Source: Corynebacterium appendicis CIP 107643
GTDB lineage: Bacteria > Actinomycetota > Actinomycetes > Mycobacteriales > Mycobacteriaceae
Length of the DNA stretch: 64,000 nt
Direction of reading: 5' to 3'
Assembly: GCF_030408415.1 (NCBI RefSeq)
Contig: NZ_CP046976.1
Location: forward strand, 1,054,001-1,118,000
Every line of letters starts with the position of its first letter. The first letter of the stretch is position 1. The notes below the pieces were generated by a model. It saw nothing but the letters and a program-made list of their open reading frames with translations. It was not told the origin of the DNA and made no database searches. Of the stretch, positions 21,533 through 29,502 are shown piece by piece. The position numbers and the translations under genes are program-made.

Positions 21533-23020
21533 TCAGCGCCGGATATCGTCGTACGCGGCCAGCGCGACCTTGCGCGATTCCTTCACGTCCACCATCGGCT
21601 CCGGGTAGTCAGGGGTGTGTCTCTCCGGCACCCATTGGGCCACGTAGAGGCTGTGAGGGTCGAATTTCTTCTCCTGCGTCAGCGGGTTGAACACCCGGAA
21701 ATACGGCGCGGCGTCATCTCCGCACCCGGCGACCCACTGCCAGTTGAAGGGGTTCGACGCATAATCCGCATCCACCAGCGTGTCCCAGAACCATTCCTCG
21801 CCGTGGCGCCAATGAATCCCCAAGTTCTTGGTCAACCAGCTGCCCACGACCATACGCACGCGGTTGTGCATGGTGCCGGTGGTCCAGAGTTGGCGCATTC
21901 CGGCGTCGATAAGCGGAATGCCTGTGCGTCCACGCTGCCACGCCGCAAGTTGCGCGAGATGCTGCGCGTCGGGGTCGTCTTCTGCGCGCACAAAAGCGCT
22001 TATCGACGCCCCCGGCGCCACCTTCCCGCTCCACTCCCACGGGAAGTCGTCGAACTGTTCACGGACATTGTTCGTTGTCAGGCGGGGGAGGTGATAGAGC
22101 CGGTGCCACGCGAAATCGCGCCACAGCAGCTGGCGGAGAAACGCCCACGCATCCGGCGCCGCCGCTGGATGCGCCTCCGCGAAACGTGCGGTTTCCGCCC
22201 ACACGTATCCGGGACTGATCTCCCCGAATCGCAGGTGCGGCGAGAGCCCCGAGGTGGCGTCCGCCGACGGAATGTCGTGGTCGGCCTTGTAGCTTTCGCC
22301 GCGTGCGAGCCCGTCGAGGAAGGCCTGCAAGCGTTCGTGCGCCGCCGTCTCGCCCGGAGCGTTGTGCTCTGCGAGTTGAGCTATCCATGCTGGTTGTACG
22401 GTGCCGCAACCGAGCTGAGCTGCGTCGATCAGGCTCGGATGGGCAAGTGCGGGCCTCACGCCGCGAAGGTCTGGGACGTTTCGCGGTTGCGGTGGATCGT
22501 CGATGAGAAGCTGCTGCACCGACTTCGCGAAGGGTGTGAACACCCGGTACGGCGTTCCGCTGCCGGTCTGCACGCGCCACGGCTCGGTGAGTAGATAGCC
22601 CGGGAAGGAATGCGCCTCGATGCCCCGTTCGGCGAGGCAGGTCTTCACCCCTGCGTCTGTGACCCTCATCGGCTCGTGGTAGCGGCGGTTCCACGACACG
22701 CGCACCGTGCCGCTGGTGCCCGCGGCGATTTGTTGGGCGATGTCCGGCACGACTGTCCGTGGATCGCCGTGGGCGCAGAGCATCTCGACGCCGTGGGCCG
22801 CGAGGTCGGCGCGCAATGCCTCCAGGCTTCTGTTGCGCCACCACCGCGCCGCAGCACCGATCGGCCGGATGCCGGTGTTTGCTTCCTCGACGAAGAGGGC
22901 GACCACTGCACCGTGCGCTGCCGCGTCCGCCAGTGCGGGATTGTCCTGGATGCGCAGGTCGTCCCGGAACCACACGAGCGTGATGGGCGAGTGGTCGGGC
23001 GGGGAAGGAGCAGTTGTCAT
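21533..23020 (-). CDS. phr: Deoxyribodipyrimidine photolyase (cryptochrome/photolyase family)
   Basis: A light-driven repair enzyme for UV pyrimidine dimers. The 495-residue protein has an N-terminal antenna domain (ITLVWFRDDLRIQDNPALADAA, residues about 12-140). The C-terminal FAD-binding helical domain carries YKADHDIPSADATSGLSPHLRFGEISP, LWRDFAWH, MHNRVRMVVGSWLTKNL and SNPFNWQWVAGCGDDAAPYFRVFNP, the class I photolyase fingerprint. The ATG at 23020 has a leaderless TATGCT box. It is divergent from the alanine symporter gene. Confidence 0.93.
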   Translation of the reverse strand: MTTAPSPPDHSPITLVWFRDDLRIQDNPALADAAAHGAVVALFVEEANTGIRPIGAAARWWRNRSLEALRADLAAHGVEMLCAHGDPRTVVPDIAQQIAAGTSGTVRVSWNRRYHEPMRVTDAGVKTCLAERGIEAHSFPGYLLTEPWRVQTGSGTPYRVFTPFAKSVQQLLIDDPPQPRNVPDLRGVRPALAHPSLIDAAQLGCGTVQPAWIAQLAEHNAPGETAAHERLQAFLDGLARGESYKADHDIPSADATSGLSPHLRFGEISPGYVWAETARFAEAHPAAAPDAWAFLRQLLWRDFAWHRLYHLPRLTTNNVREQFDDFPWEWSGKVAPGASISAFVRAEDDPDAQHLAQLAAWQRGRTGIPLIDAGMRQLWTTGTMHNRVRMVVGSWLTKNLGIHWRHGEEWFWDTLVDADYASNPFNWQWVAGCGDDAAPYFRVFNPLTQEKKFDPHSLYVAQWVPERHTPDYPEPMVDVKESRKVALAAYDDIRR

Positions 23021-23027
23021 GGGCGCC

Positions 23028-23033
23028 AGCATA
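23028..23033 (-). promoter_or_regulatory. -10 box of a leaderless phr promoter
   Basis: TATGCT on the minus strand lies seven bases before the ATG at 23020, identical in sequence and spacing to the box of the ABC importer operon. Confidence 0.5.
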
Positions 23034-23112
23034 GGCCCGAAGGCGTTGCATAGATTTCATGCAACGGCAAAGAAAAATTCTCAAAACGAAAAAGTTGGCG
23101 ACTCCCCAGGGC

Positions 23113-23118
23113 TATATT
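23113..23118 (+). promoter_or_regulatory. Possible -10 box for the alanine symporter gene
   Basis: TATATT, preceded by GGGC, lies 38 nt before the ATG at 23157. The GGAGG ribosome site lies in the leader between them. No well-spaced -35 was found. Confidence 0.4.
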
Positions 23119-23156
23119 CGAAGAATCGAATTCGCCCGATACTGGAGGCCCGCGCC

Positions 23157-24707
23157 ATGGAAAACATCATCAACAGCCTCAACGACGCGATCTGGTCGAA
23201 CTGGCTCGTGTACTTGTGCCTCGGCGTCGGGGTGTACTTCTCGTGTGTGACGCTATTTCTCCAGGTGCGGTGCTTCCCGGACATGATCCGGCAGCTGAAA
23301 TCGGGCGAAGGCTCCGCGGCTGGTATTTCGTCCTTTCAGTCGCTCATGATCTCGCTCGCGGGACGTGTGGGCGTGGGCAATATCGCCGGTGTCGCCACCG
23401 CGATCGCCTTCGGCGGACCAGGCGCGGTGTTCTGGATGTGGATCGTGGCGTTCCTCGGCTCGGCGACTTCCTACGTGGAGTGCTGCCTGGCCCAGATCTA
23501 CAAGGAGAAGGACCAGGACACCGGCGAATACCGCGGCGGCCCGGCCTACTACATCGAGAAGGCGTACAAGCACACCGCTGCGCGCCCGTTCGCGTTGGTC
23601 TACGCCATCGTTTTCGCTGTGTCGATGATTCTGGCCACCTCGTACTTCCTGCCCGGCGTGCAGGCGAACGGCCTGGCCACCTCCGTCGAGCACGCCTGGT
23701 CCGTGCCCACCTGGGTGACGGCCGTGGCCTTGGTGGCTCTGCTCGGCACCATCATTATCGGCGGTGTCAAGCGCATCGCCTGGTTCGCGACCATGGTCGT
23801 GCCGTTCATGGCGGCGCTCTACATCCTCGTCGCCATCGTCATTCTCTTCGCCAATGCCTCCCAGATCCCGGAGGTCTTCGGCTTGATCTTCCGGTCGGCC
23901 TTCGATAAGGAAGCGGCGTTTTCCGGCATGCTCGGCGCCGCCATCATGTGGGGCGTCAAGCGCGGCATCTACTCCAACGAGGCCGGGCAGGGCACAGGTC
24001 CGCAGTCCGCGGCCGCGGCGGAGGTCTCCCACCCGGCGAAGCAGGGCTTCGTGCAGGCATTCGCGGTGTACGTCGACACGCTGCTTGTGTGCTCCGCGAC
24101 GGCGTTCATCATCATTTCCACCGACATGTTCCGCGTCTACGAGGGTGGCGACGAAAACGGCGACGTGCTCTACAACGGCTCCATCCCCGATTCGGTCAGC
24201 GTCGGCCCCGGCTTCGTCCAGTCCTCGCTGGATATTTACACCCCGGGTCTGGGCGGCAGCTTCATCGCGTTCGCCATCCTGTTCTTCGCGTTCACCACGA
24301 TCGTCGCGTACTACTACATGGCCGAGGTGAACTTCACCTACCTCAACCGTTGGATTAAGAGCGAGAAGGCCCGAACCGCGGTCATCTGGTTCCTGCGCGT
24401 GCTCATTCTCGTCTCCGTTTGGATCGGCGCCACCACCACGCCGGGTACCGCGTGGGCGCTCGGCGACATCGGAGTGGGCACGACCGCGTGGCTGAATATC
24501 CTCGCGATCCTCGTCCTTCAGGTCCCCGCGCTGAAGTGCCTGTGGGATTACCGCCGCCAGAAGAAAGCGGGCCGCGAGCCGCAATTCGACCCGGAGGCGC
24601 TCGGCATCCGCAACGCCGACTTCTGGGTGGAGCGCAAGGCCTCCATGGTCGCGGCGGGCACATGGGAGGACGCGAAGCTTATCGACGGCACCCCCAGGAA
24701 TCCCTAG
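23157..24707 (+). CDS. Alanine/glycine:cation symporter (AGCS family)
   Basis: A 516-residue membrane protein with about 11 hydrophobic segments. It carries the AGCS hallmark GRVGVGNIAGVATAIAFGGPGAVFWMW and the later GIYSNEAGQGTGPQSAAAAEVSHPAKQG. Members import alanine or glycine with Na+. The ATG at 23157 follows a GGAGG site; the open frame upstream is antisense to phr and is not used. An external loop with acidic residues (YEGGDENGD) lies near residue 330. Its end overlaps the convergent MFS gene by 4 nt. Confidence 0.93.
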   Translation: MENIINSLNDAIWSNWLVYLCLGVGVYFSCVTLFLQVRCFPDMIRQLKSGEGSAAGISSFQSLMISLAGRVGVGNIAGVATAIAFGGPGAVFWMWIVAFLGSATSYVECCLAQIYKEKDQDTGEYRGGPAYYIEKAYKHTAARPFALVYAIVFAVSMILATSYFLPGVQANGLATSVEHAWSVPTWVTAVALVALLGTIIIGGVKRIAWFATMVVPFMAALYILVAIVILFANASQIPEVFGLIFRSAFDKEAAFSGMLGAAIMWGVKRGIYSNEAGQGTGPQSAAAAEVSHPAKQGFVQAFAVYVDTLLVCSATAFIIISTDMFRVYEGGDENGDVLYNGSIPDSVSVGPGFVQSSLDIYTPGLGGSFIAFAILFFAFTTIVAYYYMAEVNFTYLNRWIKSEKARTAVIWFLRVLILVSVWIGATTTPGTAWALGDIGVGTTAWLNILAILVLQVPALKCLWDYRRQKKAGREPQFDPEALGIRNADFWVERKASMVAAGTWEDAKLIDGTPRNP

Positions 24708-25900
24708 ACAAGCCTCGTCAGTGTGCCCCGGCCAGCGATGAGGATGATCAGGGACACGGCCAACGCTGCGGCACCCGCCCAGTAGGGGACACCGGAGCCG
24801 AAGGCAACTGCCACCGGCCCGGAGACCGCCGGGGCGATAGCACCACCCAAGAAACGCAGTCCCGAGTACGTCGACGACGCCACATTTCGGGGTAGTTCAG
24901 TCGCTTCCATGACTGCCTCTGTGAGAACGGTGTTGAAGATGCCGCTGAACAAGCCTGCGAGAATGACCAGCACGATCAGCGTGGTCAGATGATCCACCGT
25001 GAAGCCGAGCGCGGCGAGCAGAACTGCGAATCCGATGAGGACCGTGCAGATCACCGGCATCAGACCGAAGCTTTGCGTCAAACGCGGCGCCACGAATACT
25101 GACGACAACGCCAGTGCCAAGCCCCAACCGAAGAATACCCAGCCAAGCTCGGTCGCCCCGAATTCGCTTCCAGCAGCTGCGGCAGCCTCGTCGATCGGGT
25201 ACGGCGAGTAGGCGAGCAGGGTGAAAAAGCCGTAGTTGTAGAAGAATGCCACTGCGCCCAGTGTGAGGAGTGCCGGTTCCCGCAATGCCCTCACTCCTGC
25301 GGTGAACGATACCGGTGCCGGCTTATTTGCGGGCTTGCGAAGAAGCACTGCGATGGCGATGAAGCCGATGGCCATCAGCCCCGCGGTGCCGTAGAAAGGC
25401 CCACGCCAGCTGATTTCGCCGAGCAGCCCACCGAGCAACGGCCCCACAGCCATACCGATGCCGATGGCTGCCTCGTAGAGAATCACCGCCTGGCTCGCGC
25501 CGCCTGATGCCGCGCCAACAATCGCCGCCAGCGCCGTCGAAATGAACAGTGCATTGCCCAGGCCCCATCCGGCGCGGAAACCGATGATCGCGTCGACCGA
25601 ACCCGCTGCGCCCGACAGAAATGCGAACACGACGATCAGGGCAAGCCCTGTCAGCAGTGTCTTCTTCACACCGATGCGCGAGGAGATGAACGCGCTGAAG
25701 AACATTGCCAGCGCCGTGATCAGCAGGTAACTGGTGAACAGCAGCATCGTCTGCGTCGGCGAGGCATTCAGTTCCCGGCTGATCGCCGGCAGAATCGGAT
25801 CGACTAGGCCGATCCCCATGAATGACACCGCGCAGGCAAACGCGATCGCCCACACGGCGATTGGTTGTTTGAAAGTATTTCCTGGCGTCGTCTTACTCAT
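24704..25900 (-). CDS. MFS transporter, probable drug exporter
   Basis: A 398-residue 12-helix major facilitator. It has the DHA1-type start (FMGIGLVDPILPAISRELNASPTQTMLLFTSYLL), the loop SSRIGVKKTLLTG and motif C-like GMAVGPLLGGLLGEISWRGPF, features of proton-driven efflux pumps. Its start overlaps the end of the MarR gene by 8 nt, so regulator and pump form one operon. The substrate is unknown. Confidence 0.85.
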   Translation of the reverse strand: MSKTTPGNTFKQPIAVWAIAFACAVSFMGIGLVDPILPAISRELNASPTQTMLLFTSYLLITALAMFFSAFISSRIGVKKTLLTGLALIVVFAFLSGAAGSVDAIIGFRAGWGLGNALFISTALAAIVGAASGGASQAVILYEAAIGIGMAVGPLLGGLLGEISWRGPFYGTAGLMAIGFIAIAVLLRKPANKPAPVSFTAGVRALREPALLTLGAVAFFYNYGFFTLLAYSPYPIDEAAAAAGSEFGATELGWVFFGWGLALALSSVFVAPRLTQSFGLMPVICTVLIGFAVLLAALGFTVDHLTTLIVLVILAGLFSGIFNTVLTEAVMEATELPRNVASSTYSGLRFLGGAIAPAVSGPVAVAFGSGVPYWAGAAALAVSLIILIAGRGTLTRLV

Positions 25901-26378
25901 TCGCGTCCTTTCGTTGTCTCGTTGTCGCTCCGTCAGCCCCGGTACCTCGCAGGCGCTGTGTGAGTCTGGGAAGTAGTTCCGCCGAGTGGATAAGCGTGTC
26001 TATCTCGTCAGGGGAGAGGTCCCGAAAAACGGGCACCAGCTCGCGCACCGACGCTTGCCGGTATTCCCTTACGGCCGCACTCCCGGCATCGGTGATGGTG
26101 AGGTCGGAAGCGCGTGCGTCGAGAGGCGATGGCTCCCGCGCAACGAGCCCTTCGGTGACAAGCCTTTTGATCACCTGGCTCATGGACGGCTGCGCAATTC
26201 CTTCGCGCCGTGCGAGTTCGCCGATGCGCAACCCCGGCTCGCGTTCCAGCGCTGCCAAGACGCGTAGCGCGACGTACGACAGTTCGCTTCCCGACGCCTG
26301 AAACGTCGCCCGCGTGAAATGACTGCCCGCCGCCACCAAGTCAATGGCGAGGCGGGAGAGTGATTCCTCAGAATGCAT
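25893..26378 (-). CDS. MarR-family transcriptional regulator
   Basis: A 161-residue winged-helix protein: LSYVALRVLAALEREPGLRIGELARREGIAQPSMSQVIKRLVTEGLVAREPSPLDARASDLTITDAG spans the MarR DNA-binding domain (about 32-98). It probably represses its own operon with the downstream MFS pump, and a ligand of the pump would relieve this. The ATG at 26378 is preferred because a TATAGT box lies six bases upstream and the family-typical length results. The ATAGG-ACA-CCTAT palindrome next to that box is a good candidate operator. Confidence 0.88.
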   Translation of the reverse strand: MHSEESLSRLAIDLVAAGSHFTRATFQASGSELSYVALRVLAALEREPGLRIGELARREGIAQPSMSQVIKRLVTEGLVAREPSPLDARASDLTITDAGSAAVREYRQASVRELVPVFRDLSPDEIDTLIHSAELLPRLTQRLRGTGADGATTRQRKDANE

Positions 26379-26384
26379 AGGAGA

Positions 26385-26402
26385 ACTATATAGGACACCT
26401 AT
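26385..26402 (-). promoter_or_regulatory. marR promoter with overlapping palindromic operator
   Basis: The minus-strand -10 TATAGT (26385-26390) is six bases before the marR ATG. A 13-bp palindrome, ATAGG-ACA-CCTAT (26390-26402), overlaps it by one base. A wider repeat, GCATAGG (26375-26381) and CCTATGC (26399-26405), embraces the whole start. Bound MarR would block its own transcription. Confidence 0.55.
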
Positions 26403-26425
26403 GCAATTGGAAAATGGGCGCATGC

Positions 26426-26465
26426 AAAAAGTCCCGAGACCCGCCCGGAACGGTGTCTCGAGACT
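26426..26465 (-). terminator. Hairpin with U-run upstream of marR, orphan terminator
   Basis: AGTCCCGAGAC and GTCTCGAGACT pair with one mismatch and are followed on the minus strand by TTTTT. It would stop leftward transcripts, protecting marR from read-through, yet no convincing leftward gene lies between it and 26884. Confidence 0.6.
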
Positions 26466-26872
26466 TCGGGGGTTTCGGAAAACTCCCTGACCACCGCCAA
26501 CGAGACCCTGTTCCTAGCCTAGTTCCACGGCCTTCAGCGTTTAGTTCCAAATTGATCCTAGCCGACGCCCGAAAATAGCCCCACGCAGCGGAAACCGTTT
26601 TGGGCACCGGAGCGGAAGATCGTCATATGCGAATAGACGACCGATCCGACTGCTGTCTTTCTCGGTGGGCCACGCGCTCAACCCCAGTGCAAGGCATGGT
26701 TCGCACGGGTGGAAAGCTCCGTCCCAGTGTCGCTGTGGGAGCGTTGAGACATCCCCGACATGATGGTCCGTCTCCGCCATGCCATTAGCCACTGCCTTGG
26801 CTGTGCGTCATCTGAATTACCCAGAGCAGGAGGAGCAACGTGACTTAGCCGACCTAACCAGATTGTCGGACA
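26466..26872. other. About 400 bp with no convincing gene, left flank of the defence island
   Basis: Only short, overlapping open frames (up to 83 codons) occur on both strands, none with a recognisable domain or plausible start. Near 26468-26482 lies a 15-mer that recurs inverted at 34707-34721 on the island's other flank. The stretch may be debris from insertions. Confidence 0.5.
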
Positions 26873-26878
26873 TAGTCT
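26873..26878 (+). promoter_or_regulatory. -10 box of a leaderless promoter for the AlbA_2-type gene
   Basis: TAGTCT lies six bases before the ATG at 26885. Confidence 0.45.
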
Positions 26879-26884
26879 GTTGGC

Positions 26885-28111
26885 ATGTTCACCTCACTGC
26901 ACCGCGCGCTCGGACTTCCTGCCGGTCCCATTACCGACGACATGATCACCCAGGCCGTGGAAAATGACGTCCCCGAGTCAGAAGACCTGGATTTCAAACA
27001 GGCGCTGCCACCGAAAGAATCACTGGTGCAGTCGGACGTAAAGAAGGACTTGGCGGCCATGGCGAACTATGGCGGTGGCGTGATCATCTACGGAGTCACC
27101 GACTCGGACAGTCGTGCCGGAGCCCGACTCGACACCGGTCCGGTGGACGACAACTACATCCAGGCCTATCAGCGCGTCGCGTATAACCACGTAACGCCAC
27201 CACTGCACAACGTCGAGATGTTCCCCCTCGTCTCGGATGACGGCACGCATGCCTTAGCGGTTATCGTCCCGGCAAGCCAGCAGGTTCCGCACATGCTGAT
27301 TGGCAAGGACAAGAAATTCAACGTTCCGATCCGCCACGGGGCTGACACCGACTGGCTTGCGGAATCGGAAATCGCCCGCCTGTACCAGCAGCGCTTCAGC
27401 GCCGCTAGGCAGCGGCGCGAGCTGACCCTCGAGCTCTATGAGCGCACAAGGGAGCTCGCAGCTCCTTTAGGGTTTTGGGCGGTCGGCGTTGCGAGACCCG
27501 TGACGAGAACCTTAACGGCGCCCATGGCAGGTCAAGACGTGAGCCAACTCGCGGACCGGTTGGTGAACCAGAGGGAAAACCTGTGGCACTACAACAGGCC
27601 GGAAACACCTTACGGGGCATACTACGCAAACGTGCACCCACGCCGCGGGTTCCGTAGTTGGCGCTATCTGTTCATCTCCAGGGAAGGTGGCCACCCGGAG
27701 TCATACCTCGCTTTCCACGACGACGGGTCAGTCTCGGCACTGGTGAACCTTCCCGTCCAGGAAGAGGGAAACTCGGTACACACATTCTTCATCGAGGCAT
27801 TCACTGCGGATCTCATGCTCGCCGCCCGCGGAATGAGCACAAAGCATGGTAGCCCCGACTATGACCTCCGAGTCGGAGTCGAATGGCAGGGGAGCGAGCC
27901 ACTCCGTTTGTACCGGCCGCATGAAATTGGGGCGTTCGATCCGCTTCCCATCACGAAATTCGTTCCGGTGGAAGCAACGGTGGACTTTTCAGATGACGGC
28001 GCGTTTTTCGACAACGCCGAGGCAATCGCGGAGGACTGCCTCAACCAGGCGGGTATTCGCGACTCGAAGATAATTCCGCGGGGGCGAGACGCCGGTATAT
28101 CATGTACCTGA
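26885..28111 (+). CDS. AlbA_2 (Schlafen-type) putative DNA-binding protein
   Basis: A 408-residue protein. Residues about 35-165 fit the AlbA_2/Schlafen domain: ESEDLDFKQALP, KKDLAAMANYGGGVIIYGVTD, then VIVPASQQVPHM and VPIRHGADTDWLAESEIARLY. That domain is common in regulators and stand-alone proteins in defence islands. The C-terminal 240 residues are unassigned. The stop lies inside a remnant of a methyltransferase gene in another frame, so its last residues (about IPRGRDAGISCT) may be derived from that junction. Neighbouring DUF3800 and type III restriction genes suggest a defence role, which is inferred. Confidence 0.7.
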   Translation: MFTSLHRALGLPAGPITDDMITQAVENDVPESEDLDFKQALPPKESLVQSDVKKDLAAMANYGGGVIIYGVTDSDSRAGARLDTGPVDDNYIQAYQRVAYNHVTPPLHNVEMFPLVSDDGTHALAVIVPASQQVPHMLIGKDKKFNVPIRHGADTDWLAESEIARLYQQRFSAARQRRELTLELYERTRELAAPLGFWAVGVARPVTRTLTAPMAGQDVSQLADRLVNQRENLWHYNRPETPYGAYYANVHPRRGFRSWRYLFISREGGHPESYLAFHDDGSVSALVNLPVQEEGNSVHTFFIEAFTADLMLAARGMSTKHGSPDYDLRVGVEWQGSEPLRLYRPHEIGAFDPLPITKFVPVEATVDFSDDGAFFDNAEAIAEDCLNQAGIRDSKIIPRGRDAGISCT

Positions 28112-28253
28112 GTACTCGGGGCTCGTCCAGACCGGTGAGGTCTTGAACTCTAGTGACCCAGGCGCGCCGTGTCACACGGTTATCAATACCGAGAACCTGC
28201 ACGCCCTGAACCTGCTGACCTACACCTACCGGCACAAGGAGAATTGCATTTAG
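28074..28253 (+). pseudogene. Fragment of a site-specific DNA methyltransferase gene
   Basis: One frame here, too short to appear as a full gene, reads about 59 codons to a TAG. It contains VYHVPEYSGLVQTGEV and HTVINTENLHALNLL followed by TYTYRHKEN. This resembles the segment of type III/beta-class methyltransferases just before the catalytic IDPPYNTG motif, which is missing. It has no start of its own. It overlaps the end of the AlbA_2 gene and runs opposite to the intact mod gene, whose equivalent region is different in sequence. So it is a relic of another restriction system. Confidence 0.6.
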
Positions 28254-28381
28254 GCGGTTTCCTAAATTCAACCTAGCAGTCGCAAATATTCAGATCGCGC
28301 CGTAACAGTCCGCGGTCAAAGACGCGGAAGTCTAAATTTTCACCATTGTTGTGGGAGTCGCTGAAAGATTCTGTAACCGCA

Positions 28382-29329
28382 TCAGTCAAGACCCCGTCTT
28401 ATCGACGCCAGTTTCGCCTTAAACTGAGCCGACCCAGCATCAATCATACGATGCTGCATCTGCTTGTTGCTGTCGTTTTGGAGGGCTATCCGGCGACGTT
28501 TCTCCTCCCTGTACTCAGAGAAAGAGCCATGATGCAGGAGTGAGCTCGGGTAACACTTCGTGTTGCGGTCAAGGTCATTCGTCCAAATCACACTGTTCGA
28601 CAATATATCTTGCTGGCCGGCGAAAAGCGTGTTGGCTAGGTCAACGGACCACTCGAACTGCACCTCATTTGCAAAATGGTACTTTCCGAGCCGCGACAGT
28701 AACGCACAGGTCCAATCCGCAAGTTGAATTGTCCCGTAGAGGTAGCTATCTGCCTGGATAGGGACTTCAATGATCTGCTGCGTTTCGGGGTGACCAGAAT
28801 AGATTGTACGGCCAGCGGTTGACACTGCGCGCTCTCGGTTATCAGTCTCAGTGGCGTCCATGATGACGAGCATTTCTTCTTGCTGGTCGTTTGCGAATGT
28901 CCCAAGCCTCTTAAGCGATTGGATCAGACAATGTTCCTCACGCTCCTGTGACTTTTCCCTGGTGACACTGACGGGGCCGATTGGCTTTTCTTGCCCAAAG
29001 AAGAACACTTTGCCGTTCAGCTGAAAAAGCCGTCGATAAATCCTTCCAAGCGCAGGGGTTATCTCAGACCCAAACTTGTCCATATTCTTGGTTGTGAGGA
29101 GCGCGGAACCCTTCTTTTCCCACCTACGGGGGTGACACCCAGATTGCTCAATCTCCCAAGCAAGCAATTTTTCCTTGATGTACTCGAAGTAGCCGCCTAA
29201 CTCACGAACCTTGTCAGATTCGATAACGTAGCCGCCATAGCCAAAAAGAGGGTGTGTGTTGTACTTCTTGTGGTCTTTGTCCACGTAGGGACCCTGGTGA
29301 CCAAACTCGTCAAGATAGGCAATTAACAT
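28382..29329 (-). CDS. DUF3800 domain protein
   Basis: A 315-residue protein with the DUF3800 N-terminus MLIAYLDEFGHQG and the later acidic motifs VIMDATETDNRER and IQLADWTCALLSRLGKYH. The family has an RNase H-like acidic arrangement (Asp in YLDE, Asp in VIMDA, Asp in LADW), recurrent in phages and defence islands, with no settled activity. The ATG at 29329 begins the conserved strand directly. It lies downstream of, and in the same direction as, the mod-res operon, separated by a hairpin. GC content is visibly lower than in surrounding core genes. Confidence 0.78.
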   Translation of the reverse strand: MLIAYLDEFGHQGPYVDKDHKKYNTHPLFGYGGYVIESDKVRELGGYFEYIKEKLLAWEIEQSGCHPRRWEKKGSALLTTKNMDKFGSEITPALGRIYRRLFQLNGKVFFFGQEKPIGPVSVTREKSQEREEHCLIQSLKRLGTFANDQQEEMLVIMDATETDNRERAVSTAGRTIYSGHPETQQIIEVPIQADSYLYGTIQLADWTCALLSRLGKYHFANEVQFEWSVDLANTLFAGQQDILSNSVIWTNDLDRNTKCYPSSLLHHGSFSEYREEKRRRIALQNDSNKQMQHRMIDAGSAQFKAKLASIRRGLD

Positions 29330-29346
29330 GATCGCTTTAATGGGCG

Positions 29347-29373
29347 CGGCGGCAACCGAGGAGGTTGCCGCCG
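29347..29373 (-). terminator. Hairpin between res and the DUF3800 gene
   Basis: CGGCGGCAACC and GGTTGCCGCCG form a perfect 11-bp stem around GAGGA, 130 nt after the res stop. The U-run on the minus strand is weak, so it may only attenuate read-through from mod-res into the DUF3800 gene. Confidence 0.5.
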
Positions 29374-29502
29374 GAATTAGCGCGGTACGTGTGTCTCAAC
29401 GCCGCCACTGACATTTAGTGTACTGGATTTACTCCCAATAACAAGCCATTCGGCATTGGCAACTTCAAATCTTTCGCGATCCGCCTTGAAGGTCGAAGCG
29501 AC

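Noticed and set aside
26541..26792. 83-codon minus-strand frame left of the defence island
   Set aside because: No known domain, no credible ribosome site, and overlapping frames on both strands; treated as non-coding debris.
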